DNA of 64,000 bases from Myxococcales bacterium. Lineage in GTDB: Bacteria > Myxococcota_A > Bradymonadia > UBA7976 > UBA1532. The notes below the pieces were generated by a model. It was given only the letters and a program-made list of their open reading frames with translations, made no database searches and was not told the DNA's origin. The position numbers and the translations under genes were made by a program. The stretch spans positions 186,001 to 250,000 of the forward strand of contig JACKDL010000003.1 in the NCBI GenBank assembly GCA_020633555.1. Reading direction: 5' to 3'. Position 1 is the first letter of the stretch; the number at the start of each line of letters is the position of its first letter. Of the stretch, positions 1 to 7,704 are shown in pieces.

Positions 1-149
1 GCAAGGCCGCCGAGGCCAAGGCCGCCCTCGAGGCCGCGCTGAAGCACAGCCCCGACGCCAAGGCCCGCCGCCTGTGGCAGGTGCGCTGGCGCCGGCTGGA
101 GCAGGCCCCCAAGCCGCCGCAGGCTCCGCCGGCCCCGCCCCCCGAGTGA
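1..149 (+). CDS. C-terminal end of a TPR-like protein (partial)
   Basis: An open frame enters from the left edge (codons in phase with position 3) and stops with TGA at 147-149. The visible 48 residues begin with an Ala/Lys/Glu-rich helix of the kind that closes a TPR array (KAAEAKAALEAALKHSPDAK) and end in a Pro/Ala-rich tail (PKPPQAPPAPPPE). The start lies outside the window, so function cannot be given. The stop is only 7 bp before the next ATG, and the ribosome binding site of the following lipoprotein gene overlaps this stop, which suggests co-transcription and translational coupling with it. Confidence 0.6.
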   Translation, partial: KAAEAKAALEAALKHSPDAKARRLWQVRWRRLEQAPKPPQAPPAPPPE

Positions 150-156
150 GGTGACG

Positions 157-936
157 ATGCGCCCTGTCTCTCTGCTGCTCGTGGCGCTGGCCGGTCTGGC
201 GCTGACCGGCTGCCCCGACCGCTACCGGCGGCCCGACGACCTCCAGACCGATCCCGCGCCCTATGTGCAGGCGGTGCGCGACCGCAACGCCGCCGTGCAC
301 GCCCTGGCGGGCGAGCTGGCGCTGGAGGTCTGGCGGGGCAGCGAGCGGGTGCGGCTCAAGCAGCTCTTCGCCGTGCAGGTGCCCGATCGGCTGCGGCTGT
401 CGGCCCTGACGCCCTTCGGGCAGGAGCTGAGCGTGCTGGTGAGCGACGGCGAGACGCTGAGCATCTGGGCCCAGGACGAGAAGCGCTTCTACCAGGGCGC
501 CGCGAGCGCCGAGAACCTGGGCCGGCTGGTGCCCGTGCCCCTGGAGCCCGAGGCCCTGGCGGCGCTGCTGCGGGGCTCGGTGCCCCTGCTGGCGGGCGCC
601 GAGCAGCAGGCGGTGACCTGGAACGGCGCCGAGGGCTGGGCGGTGCTGCGGCTGACCCGCGGCGACGTGGAGGAGCAGATCGGCTTCGAGCCCGAGCACC
701 GGCGCATCGTCAGCCTGCGGCTTGAGCGCGCCGGCAAGCTGCTGCTGAAGGCCCGGCTGGGACGCTACGACGGCGAGGATCCGCGCACGGCCATGCCCCA
801 CCGGCTGCGGCTGGAGGCGCCGGGCGCGGACGCCACCGTGGACGTGGAGGTGGTGGACGTGACGGTGAACCCCGACCTGCCCGCCGAGGCCTTCACCCTG
901 GAGCCGCCGCGGGGCATCGCGGTGGAGCCGCTGTGA
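157..936 (+). CDS. outer-membrane lipoprotein, LolA/LolB-like fold
   Basis: A 259-residue lipoprotein. The N-terminus has a short basic head, a hydrophobic stretch and a lipobox LTGC (Cys about residue 19), so it should be cleaved by signal peptidase II and lipidated. The body alternates short beta-strand-like segments (e.g. SERVRLKQLFAVQVPDRLRL, then a SVLVSDGETLSIW strand pair) as in LolA/LolB-type lipoprotein-binding folds and related DUF4292 proteins. I chose ATG 157 over the in-frame GTG 151 because GAGGTGA sits correctly upstream of it. It follows a TPR-like gene directly and is followed 13 bp later by cysE. It could be a lipoprotein carrier or an envelope-assembly protein; the exact role is not shown by the sequence. 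Confidence 0.65.
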   Translation: MRPVSLLLVALAGLALTGCPDRYRRPDDLQTDPAPYVQAVRDRNAAVHALAGELALEVWRGSERVRLKQLFAVQVPDRLRLSALTPFGQELSVLVSDGETLSIWAQDEKRFYQGAASAENLGRLVPVPLEPEALAALLRGSVPLLAGAEQQAVTWNGAEGWAVLRLTRGDVEEQIGFEPEHRRIVSLRLERAGKLLLKARLGRYDGEDPRTAMPHRLRLEAPGADATVDVEVVDVTVNPDLPAEAFTLEPPRGIAVEPL

Positions 937-949
937 GCGAGGACCGACT

Positions 950-1855
950 GTGAGCGACGGACCTGTGCGTGACGACGGCATGACCGCCCAGCGGCTGGGC
1001 GAGATCACCGATGAGCTGCTGGCGAGCTACGACCACGACCTGCCCGAGCGGGTGACGCTGCCCAACCAGGCCAAGGTGGTGGCGGTCATCGACGAATGCC
1101 GGCGCCTGCTGTTCCCCGGCTACTACGCCGAGGAGCCGCTGCCGGAGTCGAGCTGCCGCTTCAAGGTGGGCACCTGGCTGTGCGAGCTGTACAGCGACCT
1201 CACCCAGCTCATCTGGCGGGCCTTCGCCCACGAGGATCCCCGCCGCGACACCGACGACGTGATGGCCGAGGCCCGCCGCATCGCCGCGGACTTCGTGGCC
1301 TGCCTGCCCCACATCCGCATGGCGTTGAAGCTGGACGCCCAGGCGGCCCTGGACGGCGATCCGGCGGCGGGCAGCCTGGAGGAGGTGATCCTCACCTACC
1401 CGGGCTTCGAGGCCATCACCGTGCACCGCATCGCCCACTGGCTGTACGACGCCGAGGTGCCCTACATCCCGCGGGCCATGGCCGAGCACGCCCACATGCG
1501 CACGGGCATCGACCTGCACCCCGGCGCCCGCATCGGGCAGCGCTTCTTCATCGACCACGGCACGGGCGTGGTCATCGGCGAGACCACCGAGATCGGCGAC
1601 GACGTGAAGATCTACCAGGGCGTGACCCTGGGGGCGCTGAGCGTGCACCGCCGGTTCGCCGGGGCCAAGCGCCACCCCACCTTGGAGGACGGGGTGGTGA
1701 TCTACGCCGGCGCCACGGTGCTGGGCGGCGAGACGGTCATCGGCCGCAACGCGGTCATCGGCGGCAACGTGTGGCTGACGGCCTCGGTGCCGCCGGACAC
1801 CACGGTCATCGAGAGCGAGCCGACGCTGGACTACCACCGGCGCCCGGGGAAGTAG
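950..1855 (+). CDS. cysE: serine O-acetyltransferase (CysE/EpsC type)
   Basis: Transfers acetyl from acetyl-CoA to L-serine, giving O-acetylserine, the first step of cysteine synthesis in the cytoplasm. The 301-residue protein has a long helical N-terminal domain followed, from about residue 185, by left-handed parallel beta-helix hexapeptide repeats (HPGARIGQRFFIDHGTG, VVIGETTEIGDDVKIYQGV, VIYAGATVLGGETVIGRNAV). The catalytic His of the FFIDHGTG motif is present, and the GAxSxxR/KRHPT loop typical of serine acetyltransferases follows. A GTG start at 950 is used here because the coding pattern begins there; ATG 980 is an alternative. It stands 13 bp after the lipoprotein gene, so it may share its transcript although the functions are unrelated. 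Confidence 0.9.
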   Translation: MSDGPVRDDGMTAQRLGEITDELLASYDHDLPERVTLPNQAKVVAVIDECRRLLFPGYYAEEPLPESSCRFKVGTWLCELYSDLTQLIWRAFAHEDPRRDTDDVMAEARRIAADFVACLPHIRMALKLDAQAALDGDPAAGSLEEVILTYPGFEAITVHRIAHWLYDAEVPYIPRAMAEHAHMRTGIDLHPGARIGQRFFIDHGTGVVIGETTEIGDDVKIYQGVTLGALSVHRRFAGAKRHPTLEDGVVIYAGATVLGGETVIGRNAVIGGNVWLTASVPPDTTVIESEPTLDYHRRPGK

Positions 1856-1874
1856 GGCCGGCGGAGGTCACCCC

Positions 1875-2734
1875 TCAACCCAGGTGGGCCTCGACCACCG
1901 CCTCGTAGGCCGCCGACATCGCCGCGGTGAGGGGGCCCGGCGCGGCGAAGCCGTGGGCGTCGATGGCCCGCACCGGCACCACGCCGCGGGTGCTGGAGCA
2001 GATGAACGCCTCGTCCAGCTCGTCCAGCGCCTCGGCCGGGATGGCCGCCTCGGCCACGGGCACCGAGGCGGCCCGGGCCACCGCCAGCACGTGCCGGCGC
2101 GTGATGCCGTCCAGGATCCCCAGCCCCAGCGGCGGCGTGAGGAGCACCCCGGCGCGCACGGCGAAGAAGGTGCTGGTGGCCCCCTCGAGCACCCGGCCCA
2201 GGGTGTCCACGCGGAGGGCCTCCCAGGCCCCGGCCGCGTGGGCCGCCAGCCGCTCGGCGATGGCGCCCTGCCGCGAGGACTTCTTGGCCACGGGCTGCCC
2301 GTCGTCGCGGCGGGGCACCACGGTGGTGCTCAGCACGCAGCCGTGGGCCTTCAGGGCGGGATCCACCGGGGTCAGCGGGCGGGCGAACAGCACCCGGGTG
2401 GGCGTGAGCCCCTCGCGGGGATCCAGCGCCAGATCGGGGTTCACCCCCCGCGACACCATCAGCCGCACGTACGCTTCGTCGGCGCCCACCGCGGCGCACA
2501 GGGCCGCCACCTCGGCCCGCAGCACGGCCCCGTCGATGGCCTGGGGGGCCAGGCCCGTGCGGGCGCCCGAGGCCCGCAGCCGGTCGAGGTGCTCGGCCCA
2601 GAACAGGGGCCGGCCCCGGCGGGTGCTGAACACCTCGTACACCGCGTCGCCGAACAGGAAGCCCCGGTCCAGGGCGGGGACCACCGCCTGCTCGGCCGGG
2701 GTCACCCGGCCGTCGACACTGGCCCAGAGCCCGC

Positions 2735-2738
<4 letters not shown>
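1875..2738 (-). CDS. class IV PLP aminotransferase (4-amino-4-deoxychorismate lyase / branched-chain or D-amino acid aminotransferase family)
   Basis: A 287-residue fold-type IV PLP enzyme. Typical features in order: LDRGFLFGDAVYE near the N-terminus, the Lys-containing segment VAKKSSRQGA that should carry the PLP-binding lysine, VLEGATSTFFAV, then TPPLGLGILDGITRRHVL (phosphate-binding loop), and ICSSTRGVVPV. These motifs are shared by PabC, DAAT and IlvE, so the substrate cannot be decided from sequence. The GTG start overlaps the TGA of gpmI (GTGA), so the two genes are translationally coupled with gpmI first. The longer upstream reading frame in this phase is only a shadow of gpmI. A role in folate synthesis (pabC) or amino-acid transamination is equally possible. 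Confidence 0.8.
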
Positions 2739-4381
<1,643 letters not shown>

Positions 4382-4561
4382 CGTCACGACCTCCTGTGCG
4401 CCACGGCCCCCGGAACCTACCGGATCGACCGGGCCGACGCGGCCCCTCTTCGACGGGTTTTCCCTGCGACCTGAATGTGGTGTAGGAAACGTCGTCGGCG
4501 GCCCGTCGTCGCGCGAGCGCGAGCGGCCGGGACCACACACCTCGGGGGAGGACCAGACCTC

Positions 4562-5509
4562 ATGATTACAACCTTCGCGTTGCTGGTGGGGCTGCTCGCC
4601 CCGAGCACCGGCAAGCTCATCGTCACCACCAGCCCCAGCAGCGCTTCCATCTTCGTGGATGGCCAGGAGGCCAACGCCAAGTCGGGGCAGGCGTTCACCG
4701 TGCCCGCCGGCCAGCGCAAGGTCACCGTCAAGGCCAGCGGCCACAAGGACCAGACCAAGTCGGTGCTGGTGAAGAAGGGCGGCACGGCCAGGCTCACCGT
4801 GACGCTCTCGAAGGCGTCCACTCGCAAGACGCTGGTGCCGGTGAAGAAGCGCACCAGCAAGAAGCCCACCTTCAAGCGGCCCACCACGGGCACGGCGGGC
4901 GCGACCACCGACGGCAGCAAGCGGCCGGTGAGCAAGAAGCCGGTGGCCAAGCGGCCCGAGACCAAGCGGCCGGTGGCCAAGCGGCCGGGCAAGAAGACGC
5001 CCATCAAGAAGACCAACACCGTCAAGCGCAAGCCGAAGACGGTGGTGGCCGAGAAGCCCCGCGTGGGCGAGAAGCCCCAGCCCCGGGTGGCCAGCAAGCC
5101 CAACGTGACCCGCAAGCCCGTCAACACCCGGCCCCGGGCCGGCGGCGGCGGCGGCGTGTCGGGCGCGGCGCCCGAGCCGGCGCCCGCGCGGCGCACGAGC
5201 ACCAAGCCGGCGGCCATCTTCGCCTTCGTGGTGGGCGGCCTGGCGGTGACCGGCGGCGTGCTGGCGGGCATGCAGGCCGACGGCAAGGCCGAGGACTTCA
5301 ACAAGAGCCTGGATCGGCGCGAGAAGATGGATCTGCGCGACGAGGCCGAGGGCTGGGCGCTGGGCAGCAACATCGCCTACGGCGTGGGCGCCACCGCCAT
5401 CGTGGTGGGGGCCGTGCTGTGGGCCATGGACGACTCTGACGGTTATGCGGCCTCGGTCGCGCCCCTGCCCGAGGGCGGCGCGATCGTGGGCCTCGGGGGG
5501 ACCTTCTGA
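4562..5509 (+). CDS. PEGA-domain membrane protein with Lys/Pro-rich repeats
   Basis: A 315-residue envelope protein. A short hydrophobic N-terminus (about residues 1-16) is followed by a PEGA domain (about 18-85; LIVTTSPSSASIFVDGQEA, then a VPAGQRKVTVKASGHK strand). Next comes a strongly basic low-complexity region (about 90-190) built from repeated KRPVAKRP / KKP units, which looks like a peptidoglycan-, polyanion- or nucleic-acid-binding tether. Two hydrophobic helices follow (about 218-235 and 278-297), then a short tail. PEGA domains are beta-sandwiches common in surface proteins of Myxococcota and Spirochaetes. The start is ATG 4562 with GGGGGAGGA upstream; frame upstream of it is not coding-like. 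Its TGA overlaps the ATG of the next gene (TGATG), so both are coupled. Specific function unknown. Confidence 0.75.
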   Translation: MITTFALLVGLLAPSTGKLIVTTSPSSASIFVDGQEANAKSGQAFTVPAGQRKVTVKASGHKDQTKSVLVKKGGTARLTVTLSKASTRKTLVPVKKRTSKKPTFKRPTTGTAGATTDGSKRPVSKKPVAKRPETKRPVAKRPGKKTPIKKTNTVKRKPKTVVAEKPRVGEKPQPRVASKPNVTRKPVNTRPRAGGGGGVSGAAPEPAPARRTSTKPAAIFAFVVGGLAVTGGVLAGMQADGKAEDFNKSLDRREKMDLRDEAEGWALGSNIAYGVGATAIVVGAVLWAMDDSDGYAASVAPLPEGGAIVGLGGTF

Positions 5510-6615
5510 TGCAGCGCACTCTGCGCCTCTGGATGCAGGCCACGGCTGCGGCCGGCCTGCTGCTCGCCACCGGCTGCACGCCGGACCTGAACGAAGACGA
5601 ATGCCAGCCGGCGGATCCCAACGCCTGCGCGTTCCGCCCCGGCACCGTGTGCAGCCCCGAGGGCTGGTGCGTGCTGCCGGAGCCCACCGTGGTCCGCCCC
5701 GATCAGGGCGGGGGCCAGGGCGGGGCGGGCGGCCAGGGCGGCGGCGCCGGCGGTGCCGGCGGTGAGGGCGGCGCCGGGGGTGCCGGGGGTGCCGGCGGCA
5801 TGGGCGGTGCCGGGGGTGCCGGCGGCATGGGCGGTGCTGGCGGTGCCGGTGGCATGGGCGGCGAAGGCGGTGCCGGTGGCATGGGCGGAGCTGGCGGTGC
5901 TGGCGGTGCCGGTGGCATGGGCGGCGAAGGCGGTGCCGGTGGCATGGGTGGTGCCGGGGGCGCCGGCGGCGCCATGGGCAGCGACTACAAGCTCTGCGTC
6001 GAGGAGTGCGCCGAGGACGCCGACTGCGCCGACGGCTTCACCTGCCAGAACGACCGCTGCCTGCCCGCGGCGCCCGTCGCGGGCTGTGCCGAGGACAGCG
6101 AGTGCACCGCGCTGTTCTCGGGCTGGATCACCATGTGCGCCGCCCAGGCCGACTGCCCCGGGCAGGTGTGCGTGGCCTTCGGCGAGGGCGGGGTGTGCGC
6201 CAACGCGCCCAGCGAGTTCGTCATGTGCGCGGCCTTCGGCCAGGCCGAGAGCGAGCAGGCGCTGTTCCCCGAGGGCGACGCCGTGACCGTCTGCGCTCAG
6301 ACCCGGGCGCGGTGCAACGACAGCGGCGAGACGGCGTACTGCGAGACCTTCTGCGCCGAGGACGCCCACTGCGCCGCCGCCGACTACCCGGTGTGCGACG
6401 TGGACAGCGGCCGCTGCGTGTGCACCGCGGACTCCTGCGCCTTCAACGCGTCGGTCTGCGGCGATGACGGCATCTGCCGCTGCGCCGCCGACGAGGACTG
6501 CACCGAGGGCAACACCGACACCTGCTACGACGGGGTCTGCGGCTGCTCCGAGGCCACCATCTGCCCCGAGGACACCTTCAACCCCGGCACCCAGTGGGTG
6601 TGCGAGGGCTTCTGA
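5509..6615 (+). CDS. lipoprotein with Gly-rich tether and Cys-rich domain
   Basis: A 368-residue lipoprotein: lipobox ATGC with Cys about residue 23, a short Cys-containing segment, then a roughly 90-residue Gly-rich run (GGAGGAGGMGGAGG type, nt about 5706-5975), then a Cys-rich C-terminal half. That half repeats the pattern C-x-E-D-x-D-C-x-x-G-F-T-C-x-x-x-x-C (e.g. ECAEDADCADGFTCQNDRCL), consistent with small disulfide-bonded modules on the cell surface. Such proteins are common in Bradymonadia and other Myxococcota. No catalytic motif is seen. Its ATG overlaps the stop of the PEGA gene by one base. Surface display or adhesion is a reasonable guess, no more. Confidence 0.7.
   Translation: MQRTLRLWMQATAAAGLLLATGCTPDLNEDECQPADPNACAFRPGTVCSPEGWCVLPEPTVVRPDQGGGQGGAGGQGGGAGGAGGEGGAGGAGGAGGMGGAGGAGGMGGAGGAGGMGGEGGAGGMGGAGGAGGAGGMGGEGGAGGMGGAGGAGGAMGSDYKLCVEECAEDADCADGFTCQNDRCLPAAPVAGCAEDSECTALFSGWITMCAAQADCPGQVCVAFGEGGVCANAPSEFVMCAAFGQAESEQALFPEGDAVTVCAQTRARCNDSGETAYCETFCAEDAHCAAADYPVCDVDSGRCVCTADSCAFNASVCGDDGICRCAADEDCTEGNTDTCYDGVCGCSEATICPEDTFNPGTQWVCEGF
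5706..5975 (+). repeat. Gly-rich low-complexity repeat inside the lipoprotein gene
   Basis: About 270 bp of imperfect short tandem units (variants of GGTGCCGGCGGCATGGGC) coding GGAGGMGG-type peptide. It is likely to vary in copy number by slippage; the reading frame remains open through it. The reverse strand reads as a long Met-Pro-Pro-Ala-Pro frame, which is only a shadow. Confidence 0.85.
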
Positions 6616-6643
6616 GGGCAGCGCGCCGCCTGCGGGCCGTCGG

Positions 6644-7090
6644 TCAGAGCCGATAGGCCCGCAGGTAGTGCTGGACCACCTCGTCCAGCGCGTCGTCCAC
6701 CGCCCCTGACCGGCTGCCGCCGTCGTCATTCACTTCGGTGCTGTCGATCACCCGCCCGTCCAGGGCGGACTCCAGGCGCACCCGGGCGGTGGCGGTGTAC
6801 TCGTACTCGTCGTCCTCGTCGTCGTAGGACTCGCTGACGTCCACCGTGACGTAGAGCACGGCGTCCACCCGCGCACCGCCGTCGGTGGTGACGGTCTTGA
6901 AGCCCGAGTCGGCGCGCAGACCCTCGACGAACTCCCGCTCGGAGTCGGCGTCGGCGCCCGGGATGGGCGCCACGTACACCGCCTGCCAGCGCTTGAAGTC
7001 CACCGGGGGGTCGTTGTCGAGGGTGACCGGCACGCAGCCCGCCAACATCAGCCCCAACGGGAGCAGCCCGAACAGCAGCAGCGCGCGCAT
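6644..7090 (-). CDS. small lipoprotein, last gene of the AAA+/release-factor operon
   Basis: A 148-residue lipoprotein: MRALLLFGLLPLGLMLAGC gives a clear lipobox (LAGC, Cys about residue 19). The mature part contains alternating strands (WQAVYVAPIPGA, VDAVLYVTVDVSE, TATARVRLESALDGRVID) and an acidic YDDEDDEYEY stretch, reminiscent of periplasmic domains of the LptE or GNA1162/DUF4136 kind, without a decisive motif. The ATG overlaps the TGA of the preceding outer-membrane-type gene by one base (TGATG), so it is the third translationally coupled gene of an operon 10469-6644. Function unknown; likely lodged in the outer membrane. Confidence 0.7.
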   Translation of the reverse strand: MRALLLFGLLPLGLMLAGCVPVTLDNDPPVDFKRWQAVYVAPIPGADADSEREFVEGLRADSGFKTVTTDGGARVDAVLYVTVDVSESYDDEDDEYEYTATARVRLESALDGRVIDSTEVNDDGGSRSGAVDDALDEVVQHYLRAYRL

Positions 7091-7704
7091 CAGAACCACA
7101 CCCCCGCCGAGGCCGTGAAGAACAGGGGCACGGTGTCCTCGCCGTCGAAGCTGCGCCCCACCATGAGGCCGTCGCTGGCCAGCAGGTAGCCCCGCGCCTC
7201 GAGCCGACCGAAGAACTGTTGGGCCAAGGTGGCCTCGACGGCGGCGTACAGGGGCATGGCCAGCTTCACCTCTTCGCTGTGGAGCGCGAACAGCCACCAC
7301 AGGTCCAGGCCCGAGCCAGCCTCGACGGCGAACATCTCGGTGAGCTCCACGCGGGCGCCCAGGTGGATGTCCACCACGCTGCCGAAGAAGCCGTCGCCGT
7401 CCAGGCTGGCCTGCGAGCGCTCGTCGGTGGCCCACGCCAGGTTGAAGCCCAGATCCATGCGGAAGGCGCTGGCGGCGAAGCCCACCACCAGGCCGCCGAT
7501 GGCCTTGCCATCCACCAGGAAGCCCTGGGCGGCCACCCGCCCGCGGGCGAAGGGTTCACCCGAGGCGGTGCTCGCCCCATCGGCCGCGGGGGCCTCGGGG
7601 CCCGACGCGTCCTCGTAGGGGATCTCGTCGACGGTGTTCTGGGCCCAGGCCGGCGCGGCCAGGGTCAGCGCGAGCCCCAGCGGGGCGAGCAGATCACGGA
7701 TCAT
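7090..7704 (-). CDS. secreted beta-barrel-like protein, second gene of the operon
   Basis: A 204-residue protein with a signal peptide (MIRDLLAPLGLALTLAAPAWAQ, cleavage after AWA). The mature part has amphipathic strands with aromatic ends (GGLVVGFAASAFRMDLGFNLAW, VDIHLGARVELTEMFAVEAG, AAVEATLAQQFFGRLEARGY) and ends with Trp-Phe (SAGVWF), the C-terminal aromatic signature expected of an outer-membrane barrel. Its ATG overlaps the stop of the AAA+/RF-like fusion gene (ATGA) and its stop overlaps the next lipoprotein start (TGATG). Tight coupling of a cytoplasmic ATPase with two envelope proteins is unusual. Function unknown. Confidence 0.7.
   Translation of the reverse strand: MIRDLLAPLGLALTLAAPAWAQNTVDEIPYEDASGPEAPAADGASTASGEPFARGRVAAQGFLVDGKAIGGLVVGFAASAFRMDLGFNLAWATDERSQASLDGDGFFGSVVDIHLGARVELTEMFAVEAGSGLDLWWLFALHSEEVKLAMPLYAAVEATLAQQFFGRLEARGYLLASDGLMVGRSFDGEDTVPLFFTASAGVWF

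Noticed and set aside
5703..5975. Met-Pro-Pro-Ala-Pro-rich minus-strand frame and short direct repeats, considered as a proline-rich gene or CRISPR-like array
   Set aside because: The repeats are imperfect, have no spacers, and match a Gly-rich coding tether on the plus strand.
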